Shown here piece by piece: positions 6,494 to 15,923 of a DNA stretch of 64,000 bases. The stretch spans positions 62,001 to 126,000 of the forward strand of contig NZ_JZUE01000018.1 of NCBI RefSeq assembly GCF_000969605.1. The letters run 5' to 3'. Both the position numbers and the translations under genes were made by a program. The first letter of the stretch is position 1. Each line of letters begins with the position of its first letter. This DNA comes from Aquincola tertiaricarbonis. GTDB lineage: Bacteria; Pseudomonadota; Gammaproteobacteria; Burkholderiales; Burkholderiaceae_C. The notes beneath the pieces are model-generated. The model was given only the letters and a program-made list of their open reading frames with translations. It had not been told where the DNA came from and did no database searches.

Positions 6494-9312
6494 GCGGAAG
6501 CTCCTTGCTTGGAGGCGCTGCCCAGCGAGGACAGCATCAGCATCGTGGCGCCCACCACGGTGACGTACACGCCCAGGTCGAACAGGCCGGCGGTGGCCAG
6601 CGGCAACTCGCCCAGCAGCGGCACGCTGGGGTGGCCGTGCGCGCTGGTGAAGAAAGGCTGGCCGAAGAGGAAGGCACCGGCACCGGTGCACAAGGCGATG
6701 CCCAGCCCGATGGCGATCCATCGCGTGAAGCGGCGCGCGCCGTCGCCGCCCAGCCGCGCTTCGGCCTCGCCCTGGCCGCGCGCCATGTACTGCAGCAGCA
6801 GGGCTGCGGCGGTGACCAGGCCAGCCACGAAGCCGCCGCCCGGCAGGTTGTGGCCGCGCCAGAAGATGTAGGCCGACACCACCAGCGCCAGCAGCAGCAC
6901 CAGCCGCGACACCACCTGCAGCATCAGCGGCGGCCGTGCGAAGGACCAGGCGCGGCCGGCGTCATCGGCCCTCGGACGGCGTGCGCGCATGCCGTCCAGC
7001 AGCGCCAGCGCGCCCACCGCGGCGATGCCCAGCACGGTGATCTCGCCAAAGGTGTCGTAGCCGCGGAAGTCGACCAGGATCACATTGACCGCATTGGTGC
7101 CGCCACCCGCCGGCAGCGATTGCTCGGCGAAGAACCAGGAAATGGAATCGTGGTTGCGCGTGAGCACCAGCCACGCCAGCCAGGCCATGCCGCCGCCGCC
7201 CGCTGCCGCCAGCAATGCATCGCGGCTGCGGCGCAGCACGCTGGATTCGCGCGGCGTGGTGGCCGGCAGCAGCGCCAGCCCCATCAGCAGCAGCACGGTG
7301 GACACCACCTCCACGGCCAGCTGCGTCAGCGCCAGGTCGGGCGCCGACAGCGCCTCGAAGGTCAGCGCCGTGACCAGCCCTACCGCGCCCACCAGCACCA
7401 CCGCGATGAAGCGCTGGCGGTGCAGCGCCAGCAGGGCCGCCCCGGTGGCCATCAGCAGGCCCCACATCAGCCAGGCCAGCGGCGTGGCCGGCAGCTGCGG
7501 GCGCTCGCCCGCCGCCAGGCCCGCGCCGGCGGGGCCGAACAGCGGCCAGGCCGCCAGCACCACCGCCGTGCCCAGCATCCAGGCCATGTAGCGCTGCAGC
7601 GAGCCGTTCTCGGTGAAGGCGGTCAGCCGGCCGGCCGCGCGCAGCAGGCCGTCGAAGGCATGGGTGAACAGCAGCCGGCCGGTGAAGCCGTTGGGATGGT
7701 GCAGGTGCAGGTTGTAGTGCCGCTTGAGCCCGGCGTACATGAGCACGCCGCCGCCCAGCGCGATCACGCTCATCAGCAGCGGCAGGTTGAAGCCGTGCCA
7801 CAGCGCCAGGTGATAGGCAGGCGGCGCGGTATTCAGCACCGCCGCCGCGGCCACCGCCACCAGCGGGCCCACCGTGGCCGCCGGCAGCACGCCCACCACC
7901 AGGCACACCACGACCAGCAGGCCCACCGGCGCCTTCATGAAGAACGGCGGCTCATGCGGATGCGGATTGGGCAGCGGCTTCAGCGGCCCGGCGAAGAACA
8001 CGTCGTGGATGAAACGCAGCGAATACGCCACCGAGCAAACGCCCGCCAGCGTGGCCACCACCGGCACCAGCCAGCCATAGGTGCCGCCCACGGTCAGGGC
8101 CTCCCCGAAGAACATCTCCTTGGACAGGAAGCCGTTGGCCAGCGGCACGCCGGCCATCGAGGCCGCGGCCACCATGGCCAGCGTGGCCGTCCACGGCAGG
8201 TAGGGCAGCAGGCCGCCCAGCTGCCGCATGTCGCGCGTGCCGGTCTCGTGGTCGATGATGCCGGCCGTCATGAACAGCGAGGCCTTGAAGGTGGCGTGGT
8301 TCAGGATGTGGAACACCGCGGCCACCGCCGACAGCGGCGAGCCCAGGCCGATGAGGAAGGTGATCAGCCCCAGGTGGCTGATGGTGGAGTAGGCCAGCAG
8401 GCCCTTGAGGTCGTGGCGGAACACGGCCACGTAGGCCGCGAACAGCAGCGTGGCCAGCCCGGCGCCGGCCACGATGAGCTCGAACAGCGTGCTGCCGCCG
8501 ATCACCGGATACAGCCGCGCCAGCAGGAACACGCCCGCCTTGACCATCGTGGCCGAGTGCAGGTAGGCCGACACCGGCGTGGGCGCGGCCATGGCCTCGG
8601 GCAGCCAGAAGTGGAACGGCAGCTGCGCGCTCTTGGTGAAGCAGCCCAGCAGCACCAGCACCAGCGCCACCGGATAGAGCGCATGGGCCCGCACCTCCTG
8701 GCCGCGGTCCAGCATCTGCGAGAGCTCGTAGGTGCCGGCGATCTGCCCCAGCAGGATGATGCCGGCCAGCAGCGCCAGCCCGCCCCCGCCGGTGACGGCC
8801 AGCGCCATGCGGGCACCGGCCCGGGCATCGGCCCGGTGGCCCCAGTAGCCCACCAGCAGGAACGACGAGATGCTGGTCAGCTCCCAGAACACCACCAGCA
8901 GCAGCAGGTTGTCGGCCATCACCACGCCCAGCATGGCGGCCATGAACAGCAGGAACTGGGCGTAGAACTTGCCCGCAGGGTCGTCCGCGTGCAGGTAGTA
9001 GGCGGCGTACAGCACCACCAGCGCGCCGATGCCTGTGATGAGCCAGACGAACATCAGCGCCAGGCCGTCGAGCCGGAAGCCCAGCGTGAGGCCGATCTCG
9101 GGCAGCCAGGGCTGCTGCCACAGCAGCACCTGCCCGGCCAGCACCGCCGGCGCCAGCAGGCTCACCAGGGCCAGCGAGGCCAGGGCCACACCGCCGGCGA
9201 TCCATGCCGCGGCGCGCCGGCGGCCCGGCGAATTGGCCCGGCCCACCCAGGCGGCGGCAGGCATGCCCAACAGCAACGGCAGCGCGACTGCCAGCCCCAA
9301 CAAATGGCTCAT
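6490..9312 (-). CDS. mrpA: Fused MrpA/MrpB antiporter subunit
   Basis: This is the first and largest subunit, 940 residues. The N-terminal ~750 residues are the NuoL-like MrpA part, with the glutamate in LLVVFWELTSISSFLLVGYW and the lysine in LHSATMVKAGVFLLARLYP. The C-terminal ~190 residues are an MrpB domain (LVSAYIFWRGHNLPGGGFVAGLVTAAALLLQYMARG) fused in frame, the arrangement of rhizobial PhaAB and other group 2 operons. The ATG at 9312 is chosen because GGAGGAC lies about 10 bases upstream; a farther in-frame start adds 17 arginine-rich residues. Probable role is pH, sodium or potassium homeostasis. Which cation it moves is not shown by the sequence. Confidence 0.95.
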   Translation of the reverse strand: MSHLLGLAVALPLLLGMPAAAWVGRANSPGRRRAAAWIAGGVALASLALVSLLAPAVLAGQVLLWQQPWLPEIGLTLGFRLDGLALMFVWLITGIGALVVLYAAYYLHADDPAGKFYAQFLLFMAAMLGVVMADNLLLLVVFWELTSISSFLLVGYWGHRADARAGARMALAVTGGGGLALLAGIILLGQIAGTYELSQMLDRGQEVRAHALYPVALVLVLLGCFTKSAQLPFHFWLPEAMAAPTPVSAYLHSATMVKAGVFLLARLYPVIGGSTLFELIVAGAGLATLLFAAYVAVFRHDLKGLLAYSTISHLGLITFLIGLGSPLSAVAAVFHILNHATFKASLFMTAGIIDHETGTRDMRQLGGLLPYLPWTATLAMVAAASMAGVPLANGFLSKEMFFGEALTVGGTYGWLVPVVATLAGVCSVAYSLRFIHDVFFAGPLKPLPNPHPHEPPFFMKAPVGLLVVVCLVVGVLPAATVGPLVAVAAAAVLNTAPPAYHLALWHGFNLPLLMSVIALGGGVLMYAGLKRHYNLHLHHPNGFTGRLLFTHAFDGLLRAAGRLTAFTENGSLQRYMAWMLGTAVVLAAWPLFGPAGAGLAAGERPQLPATPLAWLMWGLLMATGAALLALHRQRFIAVVLVGAVGLVTALTFEALSAPDLALTQLAVEVVSTVLLLMGLALLPATTPRESSVLRRSRDALLAAAGGGGMAWLAWLVLTRNHDSISWFFAEQSLPAGGGTNAVNVILVDFRGYDTFGEITVLGIAAVGALALLDGMRARRPRADDAGRAWSFARPPLMLQVVSRLVLLLALVVSAYIFWRGHNLPGGGFVAGLVTAAALLLQYMARGQGEAEARLGGDGARRFTRWIAIGLGIALCTGAGAFLFGQPFFTSAHGHPSVPLLGELPLATAGLFDLGVYVTVVGATMLMLSSLGSASKQGASA

Positions 9313-9432
9313 CGTTCTTGTGTCCTCCGGCACAGCGCCGTTCGTGCAACGGCGTCGCCGCAAGGTTCCGCCCGGGGAAACGATAATCGATGCAGCCCGC
9401 TCCTCCCGAACTCAGTCGCCAAGCAAGCCATC

Positions 9433-10959
9433 ATGACCACGACGATTCGCCAGCAAGACCTGATCGACAGCGTAGCCGCCGCGCTGCAGTACATCAGCTA
9501 CTACCACCCGGCCGACTACATCGCCCACCTGGCCCGTGCCTACGAGCGCGAGCAGAGCCCGGCCGCCAAGGACGCCATCGCGCAGATCCTGACCAACTCC
9601 AAGATGTGCGCCGAAGGCCGCCGGCCCATCTGCCAGGACACCGGCATCGTCAACGTCTTCCTGAAGATCGGGATGGACGTGAAGTGGGAGGGCTTCGGCG
9701 GCTCGATCGCCGACGCGGTCAACGCCGGCGTGCGCCAGGGCTACCTCAACCCCGACAACGTGCTGCGCGCCTCGGTGTTGGACGACCCCATCTTCGCCCG
9801 CAAGAACACCAAGGACAACACGCCGGCCGTGGTCCACATGGAAGTGGTGCCCGGCAGCACGGTGGACGTGATCGTCGCGGCCAAGGGCGGCGGCTCGGAG
9901 AACAAGAGCAAGATGTACATGCTCAACCCGAGCGACGACATCGTCGACTGGGTGCTGAAGACCGTGCCCACCATGGGCGCCGGCTGGTGCCCGCCGGGCA
10001 TGCTGGGCATCGGCGTCGGCGGCACCGCCGAGAAGGCCGTGATGATGGCCAAGGAAGCGTTGATGGAAGACATCGACATGTACGAGCTGCTGCAGCGCGG
10101 CCCGCAGAACAAGCTGGAGGAGCTGCGCATCGAGCTGTACGAGAAGGTCAATGCGCTGGGCATCGGCGCGCAGGGCCTGGGCGGCCTGACCACCGTGCTC
10201 GACGTGAAGATCAAGACCTTCCCCACGCATGCGGCCAGCAAGCCGATCGCGATGATCCCGAACTGCGCGGCCACCCGGCATGCGCACTTCGTGCTCGACG
10301 GCAGCGGCCCGGCCTACCTGGAGCCGCCCAGCCTGGACCTGTGGCCCGACGTGAAGTGGCAGCCCGACTACAACAAGAGCAAGCAGGTCGACCTGAACAC
10401 GCTGACGCCGGCCGAGGTGGCCAGCTGGAAGCCGGGCGACACGCTGCTGCTCAGCGGCAAGCTGCTGACCGGCCGCGACGCCGCGCACAAGCGCATCCAG
10501 GACATGCTGGCCAAGGGCGAGAAGCTGCCGGTGGACTTCACCAACCGCGTCATCTACTACGTGGGCCCGGTGGACCCGGTGCGCGACGAAGTGGTGGGCC
10601 CGGCCGGCCCGACCACCGCCACCCGCATGGACAAGTTCACCGACATGATGCTGGACAAGACCGGCCTGATCGCGATGGTGGGCAAGGCCGAGCGAGGCCC
10701 GGTGGCCATCGACTCCATCAAGCGCCACAACAGCGCCTACCTGATGGCGGTGGGCGGCGCGGCCTACCTGGTGGCCAAGGCCATCAAGGGCGCACAGGTG
10801 GTCGGCTTCGCCGACCTGGGCATGGAAGCCATCTACGAGTTCGACGTGAAGGACATGCCGGTGACGGTGGCGGTGGATTCCACCGGCACGAGCGTGCACA
10901 ACACCGGCCCGAAGGAATGGCAGGCCAAGATCGGGAAGATCCCGGTGGCGGTGGCGTAG
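9433..10959 (+). CDS. fumA: Class I fumarate hydratase (Fe-S type)
   Basis: This 508-residue fumarase interconverts fumarate and malate in the TCA cycle using a [4Fe-4S] cluster. The three expected cluster cysteines are visible: PICQDTG (Cys67), GWCPPG (about residue 189) and PNCAATRH (about residue 278). Length matches FumA/FumB. The N-terminal alpha part and C-terminal beta part (from about residue 330) are fused in one chain, as in the class. The start ATG at 9433 follows a 120-bp divergent intergenic region shared with mrpA. The gene is monocistronic, and a stem-loop follows its stop. Confidence 0.95.
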   Translation: MTTTIRQQDLIDSVAAALQYISYYHPADYIAHLARAYEREQSPAAKDAIAQILTNSKMCAEGRRPICQDTGIVNVFLKIGMDVKWEGFGGSIADAVNAGVRQGYLNPDNVLRASVLDDPIFARKNTKDNTPAVVHMEVVPGSTVDVIVAAKGGGSENKSKMYMLNPSDDIVDWVLKTVPTMGAGWCPPGMLGIGVGGTAEKAVMMAKEALMEDIDMYELLQRGPQNKLEELRIELYEKVNALGIGAQGLGGLTTVLDVKIKTFPTHAASKPIAMIPNCAATRHAHFVLDGSGPAYLEPPSLDLWPDVKWQPDYNKSKQVDLNTLTPAEVASWKPGDTLLLSGKLLTGRDAAHKRIQDMLAKGEKLPVDFTNRVIYYVGPVDPVRDEVVGPAGPTTATRMDKFTDMMLDKTGLIAMVGKAERGPVAIDSIKRHNSAYLMAVGGAAYLVAKAIKGAQVVGFADLGMEAIYEFDVKDMPVTVAVDSTGTSVHNTGPKEWQAKIGKIPVAVA

Positions 10960-10965
10960 GCACCC

Positions 10966-10987
10966 GGTGCCGTGAACCCACGGCATC
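10966..10987 (+). terminator. Stem-loop after fumarase gene
   Basis: TGCCGTG (10968-10974) and CACGGCA (10979-10985) form a perfect 7-bp stem with a 4-nt loop, extendable by two pairs, starting 9 bases after the fumarase stop. There is no T-run after it, so it may be a weak or Rho-assisted terminator or a 3'-stabilising hairpin. Confidence 0.4.
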
Positions 10988-11173
10988 GGCCGCCCCGCCG
11001 CATTCCACGCCGGCCTTGACGCGTTTCGTCGCATCCTGCGCGACGGCCGGCGGCGCGGCGGGCAGCATGCGCGCATGGCCTCATCCGCAGCGCTGCGCAA
11101 TACCTCGACGGTGATCACGCTGCCGCCCAGGGCGCGCCACAATCGCGCCTTCGGCCTGCAGTACCCGCCCGAC

Positions 11174-13987
11174 ATGACGTTCCCCCGCACCAAGATCCAG
11201 CCACCGCGCCTGCGCGTGGGCGCCTGGGTCGAGCGTGCCGGGCTGCAGGCCCGCCTGGGCCCTGCCCTCTTCTGCCACCGGCTGGTGCTGCTGTGCGCCG
11301 CCGCCGGCTACGGCAAGACGGCCGCGCTGGCCCGCCAGATCGAGCACCTGCCCCCCGGCACCGCCCACGCCTGGGTGGCCGCCGACGACGGCGACGACCT
11401 GCACCGGCTGCTGGGCTGCCTGGTGGCCGCGCTGGAGCCCTACGACCCGCCCTGGCGCATCGCGCCCGAGGCCCTGGTGGCCCTGGCCGCCTCCGGCGAC
11501 GCCCGCCAGCGCCACGTGGCCGCCGCCGAGCTGCTGGAGGCGCTGGACGCCTGCGAGGTGCCCCACGGCATCGTGGTGCTGGACGACATGCACCGGGTGG
11601 ACGATCCCGCGGTGTACGAATTCATCGACCTGCTGCTGGAGCGCCTGGGCCCGTGCTGGACCATCGTGGTGTCCAGCCGCACCGAGCCGCCGCTGGCGCT
11701 GGCCCGACACCGCGCGCGCGGCGAACTGGCCGAGTTCAAGCAGGCCGACCTGCAGTTCAACCGCGACGAGGTGCTGTCCCTGGCCACCGCCACCGGCCTG
11801 GACGCCGCGCTGGCCGAGCGGCTGTGGCAGCGCACCGCCGGCTGGCCGGTGGGGCTGCGGCTGGCCCTCAGCGCCGCCCGCGAGCCCGGCGGTGCGCTGC
11901 ACCGCGCCACCATCGACCGCCATGTGTTCGAGTTCATGGCCACCGAGGTGCTGGAGGAGCTGCCCGCCGCGCTTCGCGACTTCCTGCTGCACACCTCGGT
12001 GCTGCCGGAGCTGACCGCCGCCCGCACCGCCGCCGTCACCGGCCTGCCGCAGGCCACCGCCGCCGCGCTGCTGGAGGAGGTCGAGCGCCGCGGCCTCTTC
12101 GTCAGCGTGCTGGAGGTGGACGACGACAGCGACGACACGCCCACGCTCACCCTCAAGCTGCACGACCTGTTCCGCGACGCGCTGGAGCACCGGCTGCAGC
12201 GCGGCCGACCGCAGGAGGTGGCCGCGCTGCTGGCCCGCGCCGCCGCCACCGAGCCGGATCCTACGCGCCGCATCGGCCTGCTGCTGCGGGCCGGCCAGCT
12301 GCCCGAAGCGGCCGCGGTGCTGATGGCCGCCGGCCCCGGCCAGCTCGCCGAAGGTGCGGTGGCCAGCGTCAGCCGGCTGGTGGCGCAGTTCCCGGCCGGG
12401 TGGGCCATCGGCTCGCCCGAGCTGCAGCGCATGCGCGGCCTGGCCGCCTGGGCCCGCTGGGATTTCGCCGAGATGCTGGATGCGATGCGCCAGGCCGAAT
12501 CCGCCTGCGAAGCCCGGGGCGACCTGCCCGGCCAGCAGGCGGCCCAGGCCTACCAGGCGCTGGCGCTGAATGCCTTCGGCCGCATGCACGAGGCCGGTCA
12601 GCGGCTGACGGTGCTGCGCCGCGAGGCCCTGACGCCGGAGGTGCGCATCGTGGTGCTGGTGGCCTGCTCCTGGCATGCGCTGGAGGTGGGCGCGCTGCAC
12701 CGCGTGGGGCCGGTGCTGGACGAGCTGATGGACCTGCTGGCCGACGACCCGCGGCTGGAGAGCTGGTACCAGTGCATGCCGCTGCCGCGCTTCAACGGCC
12801 TGCCCGGCACCGCCCGGCCGCTGCAGCGCTATGCCGACGGCGTGCTGCGGGTGGCTGGCGACATGCCCACGCCGCTGCGCGCCAGCGCCATGGTGCAGCA
12901 CGGCTGGCGGCTGCTGTGGCAGGGCCGGCTGGCCGAGGCGGAAGAAGCGTGGCAGCGCGGCCGTGCCGATGCCGCCTGGGTGGGCGACCCCGTCAACGTG
13001 CGACACCACCTGCAGGTGCTGGGCGCGCTGCTGCATGCGGTGCGCGGCCGCGCCGCCGAGGCCGCCGCGCTGGCCCGCGGCTGGCTGGAGGGCAATCCCA
13101 CCGGCGCCAGCAGCTGGGGCCGCACCCAGCTGCTTTTCCAGGCGGCCCGCATCGCCGCGCTGGTGGACGATCTGCCGCTGCTGTCCGACGTGCTGCGGGA
13201 ACTGGCGCTGCAGGCCGACCGCAGCCGCGGCGGTGGCCCGGCGGCGCTCGAAGGCACCCGGCTGCAGCTGCCGCTGCGCGGCCACCTGGCGAGGCTGCAG
13301 GGCCGTCGCGCCGAGGCCGTCGCCCGCTGGCAGGAGGCGCTGGTGTGCGAGGAGCAGATCGACCTCGTGGGCCAGGCCGCCGAAACCCGGCTGCACCTGG
13401 CGCAGGCGCTGCTGGAGGGCGGCCAGCCCACGCTGGCGGCCGAGGTGCTCGCGCCGGTGTTCGAGCGCGTGGCCACCGAAGGCGAACCCGGCGGCGTGCT
13501 GCTGGCCCGCGGCCCGCTGGCGGTGCTGGCCACCGCCGACTGGGGCGGCGCGCTGGCGCCGGCGCGCCAGGCGCTGCTGCGGGGCTGGATGGCGCGGGTG
13601 ATGCCTGCCGGAACGGTATCGGCAGCCATGCTGGCGGCGGCTTCGGTGGCCGGGGCGACCCACCCCGGCCTGCGGCACGAGCAGATCCTGCTGCCGGCCA
13701 CGCAGCCGTCGCGGCCGCTGCAGCCGGTGGTGCCGTCCGCGCGGCAGCCGCAGCCGCCGCGCAGCCTGCCTGCGGCCGAACCGGCCCTGGACCGCCACGG
13801 CCTCAGCCCGCGCGAGCGCGAGGTGCTGGAGCGCATCGCCCATGGCGACAGCAACAAGCTGATCGCCCGCGCCTTCGACCTGAGCCCGCACACCGTCAAG
13901 CGCCACGTGGCCAACCTGCTGGACAAGCTCGGCGTGGCCTCGCGCGGGCAGGCGGCGGCCTGGTACCGGCAGCACCTGGACCGCTGA
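11174..13987 (+). CDS. MalT-like LuxR-family transcriptional regulator (STAND ATPase)
   Basis: This large regulator has 937 residues. The N-terminal NTPase has a Walker A segment AAAGYGKTAAL (about residues 45-55) and a Walker B segment VVLDDMH (about 137). A long helical middle region, probably TPR-like repeats, follows. The C-terminal 65 residues are a LuxR-type helix-turn-helix (LSPREREVLERIAHGDSNKLIARAFDLSPHTVKRH). This is the MalT/LAL architecture, in which an inducer drives ATP-dependent oligomerisation. The ATG at 11174 is chosen because TKIQPPR is a typical family N-terminus; an in-frame ATG at 11075 also exists. The inducer and targets are unknown. The hemerythrin/cytochrome pair directly downstream is a possible target. 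Confidence 0.88.
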   Translation: MTFPRTKIQPPRLRVGAWVERAGLQARLGPALFCHRLVLLCAAAGYGKTAALARQIEHLPPGTAHAWVAADDGDDLHRLLGCLVAALEPYDPPWRIAPEALVALAASGDARQRHVAAAELLEALDACEVPHGIVVLDDMHRVDDPAVYEFIDLLLERLGPCWTIVVSSRTEPPLALARHRARGELAEFKQADLQFNRDEVLSLATATGLDAALAERLWQRTAGWPVGLRLALSAAREPGGALHRATIDRHVFEFMATEVLEELPAALRDFLLHTSVLPELTAARTAAVTGLPQATAAALLEEVERRGLFVSVLEVDDDSDDTPTLTLKLHDLFRDALEHRLQRGRPQEVAALLARAAATEPDPTRRIGLLLRAGQLPEAAAVLMAAGPGQLAEGAVASVSRLVAQFPAGWAIGSPELQRMRGLAAWARWDFAEMLDAMRQAESACEARGDLPGQQAAQAYQALALNAFGRMHEAGQRLTVLRREALTPEVRIVVLVACSWHALEVGALHRVGPVLDELMDLLADDPRLESWYQCMPLPRFNGLPGTARPLQRYADGVLRVAGDMPTPLRASAMVQHGWRLLWQGRLAEAEEAWQRGRADAAWVGDPVNVRHHLQVLGALLHAVRGRAAEAAALARGWLEGNPTGASSWGRTQLLFQAARIAALVDDLPLLSDVLRELALQADRSRGGGPAALEGTRLQLPLRGHLARLQGRRAEAVARWQEALVCEEQIDLVGQAAETRLHLAQALLEGGQPTLAAEVLAPVFERVATEGEPGGVLLARGPLAVLATADWGGALAPARQALLRGWMARVMPAGTVSAAMLAAASVAGATHPGLRHEQILLPATQPSRPLQPVVPSARQPQPPRSLPAAEPALDRHGLSPREREVLERIAHGDSNKLIARAFDLSPHTVKRHVANLLDKLGVASRGQAAAWYRQHLDR

Positions 13988-14139
13988 CGCCGACGGCACG
14001 GCCGACACCCCCAAAGGTGTGTGGCCCGTCGCCCCGGCGCCGGGATGGCTCCTGTGGCCGATGTGCGCGCGGCGGGCCTTTCGCACACTGCATGGCAGGC
14101 CGGCAGGGTGCCGGCTGCACGCAGTCCGAAGGTTCCACC

Positions 14140-14913
14140 ATGAGCATGCCCCACGCCGCCAAGCCGCCCATCCTCGAAGACGTTGTCCTGGCGCGCCCGC
14201 GCCAGCCGCAGCCGCGCCGCACCGACCTGTATGCCGCCATCCACAAGGCCCTGCGCCGCGCGATGTGCGACACGCTGACCCGCCTGGGCATGCTGGACAC
14301 CGACGACCACGCCGACATGCTGCGCACCCTGGGCCAGGCCGAGCACCTGCTGTGCCTGCTGCGCAGCCACCTGCGCCACGAGAACGACTTCATCCACACC
14401 GCCATCGAGGCCCGCCGCCCCACCGGCGCCCGTCGCACCGCCGACGACCACCTGGAGCACATGGGCGCCATCGCCGGCCTGGAGGCCGAGCTGCGCACCC
14501 TGCGCGTGGCCGACACCAGCATGCGCCCCACGCTGGCCCTGCGGCTGTACCGGCACTTCGCGCTCTTCGTGGCCGAGAACCTGCAGCACATGCACATCGA
14601 GGAAACGGCCAACAACGCCGCGCTGTGGTCGCTGTACGACGACGAGGAACTGAATGCGCTGCACGACCGCCTGGTGTCCAGCATCCCGCCGGCCGAGATG
14701 ATGGACACGCTGCGCTGGATGGGCCCGGCCCTGGCCCCGCGCGAGCTGGCCGCGTTGCTGGCCGACATGCAGTCGAAGGCGCCGCCGGCGGCCTTCGCCG
14801 CGGTGATGGACATGCTGCGCCCGTTGCTGGACCCCGGCCGCTGGGTGCAGCTGGCCGCCACGCTCGGCCTGCCCGCCAGCCGCGGCGGCCTGCCGATGGG
14901 GTCGCGGGCGTGA
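14140..14913 (+). CDS. Hemerythrin-like (HHE) domain protein
   Basis: This 257-residue soluble, mostly helical protein has the His/Glu pattern of HHE cation-binding domains: SHLRHENDFIHTAIE (about residues 77-91), DHLEHMGAIAGLE (about 105-117) and RHFALFVAENLQHMHIEE (about 137-154). Such domains hold a di-iron centre that binds O2 or senses oxygen, nitric oxide or redox state. The C-terminal ~90 residues are an extra helical extension. Its stop codon overlaps the GTG start of a diheme cytochrome c, so the two are probably made together. The role of the pair is not known. Confidence 0.75.
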   Translation: MSMPHAAKPPILEDVVLARPRQPQPRRTDLYAAIHKALRRAMCDTLTRLGMLDTDDHADMLRTLGQAEHLLCLLRSHLRHENDFIHTAIEARRPTGARRTADDHLEHMGAIAGLEAELRTLRVADTSMRPTLALRLYRHFALFVAENLQHMHIEETANNAALWSLYDDEELNALHDRLVSSIPPAEMMDTLRWMGPALAPRELAALLADMQSKAPPAAFAAVMDMLRPLLDPGRWVQLAATLGLPASRGGLPMGSRA

Positions 14914-15923
14914 GCCCGGGGCCGACCGAGGGCGGGCGCCCGGCTTCCGTGCAGGCGAAGGCGGCGACGTCGCCGCGGGGCCGCTGGCTGCGCCGCGGCG
15001 CCGCCGGGCTGGGCATCGTCGTGCTGCTGGCCGCCGCCGCGGCCACCGCCGGCCATGTGATGGCCGGCCAGCGCATGAAGCGGCAGGTGGCCGTGCCGCC
15101 GCAGCCCGCGCCGGCCTGGCGCAGCGATGCGGCGGCGGTGGACCGCGGCCGCTACCTGTATGCCTCGCGAGGCTGCGTGGACTGCCATGGCGCCGACGGC
15201 GCCGGCCGCACCTTCCTCGACGAGCCGGGCGGCCTCAAGGTGGTGGGTCCCAACATCACGCCCGATGCCGGCAGCGCGGTGGCCGGCTACCGGCCGCAGG
15301 ACTGGGCGCGCACCCTGCGCCACGGCGTCAAGCCCGACGGCACGCCGGTGCTCATCATGCCCAGCGAGGACTACAACCGCCTGACCGACGACGACCTCTC
15401 GGCGCTGGTCGCCTATGTGCGGCAGCTGCCGGCCCGGCCCGGCGCCAGCGCGGTGGTGTCGCTGCCGCTGCCGGTGCGGGTGCTGTACGGCTTCGGCGCC
15501 ATCCCGGACGCGGCGGCCAAGATCGACCACGCGCTGCCGCCGCCGATGCCGGTGCCCGAGGGCGTCACCCGCGAGCACGGCGCCTACGTGGCCAACATGT
15601 GCCTGGGCTGCCACGGCGCACGGCTGACCGGCGGCAAGGTGCCCGGCGGCCCGCCGGACTGGCCGGCCGCCGCCGACCTCACCGGCGGTGACGCCGGCGG
15701 CATGGCGGCGTATCCCGACGCGGATGCACTGCTGAAGATGTTCCGCACCGGCCGGCGGCCCGACGGCACGCCGGTGAAGGTGATGCCCTTTGAATCGCTG
15801 CGGGAGATGAGCGAGACCGACGTGCGGGCGCTGCACCTGTTCCTGCGCGGGCTGCCGGCCGGTGGCGCTGCGGCGGGCCAGGCCGGCGCGCCGGTCACTC
15901 CGAAGGCGCAGGCGCGGGGCTGA
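14910..15923 (+). CDS. Membrane-anchored diheme cytochrome c
   Basis: This 337-residue protein starts at a GTG that overlaps the hemerythrin stop (GTGA). An arginine-rich N-terminus precedes one hydrophobic segment (about residues 30-50), an uncleaved anchor or signal peptide. Two cytochrome c domains follow with heme-attachment motifs CVDCH (about residue 88) and CLGCH (about 232). Each is followed by a possible axial-ligand methionine (VLIMPSEDY and VKVMPFESL). This resembles electron-transfer subunits of periplasmic dehydrogenases, but no dehydrogenase is nearby. The last 29 bases overlap the 3' end of the convergent MscS gene. Confidence 0.85.
   Translation: MSPGPTEGGRPASVQAKAATSPRGRWLRRGAAGLGIVVLLAAAAATAGHVMAGQRMKRQVAVPPQPAPAWRSDAAAVDRGRYLYASRGCVDCHGADGAGRTFLDEPGGLKVVGPNITPDAGSAVAGYRPQDWARTLRHGVKPDGTPVLIMPSEDYNRLTDDDLSALVAYVRQLPARPGASAVVSLPLPVRVLYGFGAIPDAAAKIDHALPPPMPVPEGVTREHGAYVANMCLGCHGARLTGGKVPGGPPDWPAAADLTGGDAGGMAAYPDADALLKMFRTGRRPDGTPVKVMPFESLREMSETDVRALHLFLRGLPAGGAAAGQAGAPVTPKAQARG

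Noticed and set aside
6505-9432. Very long open frame on the plus strand opposite mrpA, continuous with the fumarase frame.
   Set aside because: It is His/Arg/Gln-rich, matches no domain and mirrors the third-position GC bias of the real gene. Fumarase begins at the ATG at 9433 with normal length.
11081-14086. Long minus-strand frame opposite the LuxR regulator.
   Set aside because: No recognisable domain. The plus strand encodes intact Walker and helix-turn-helix motifs.
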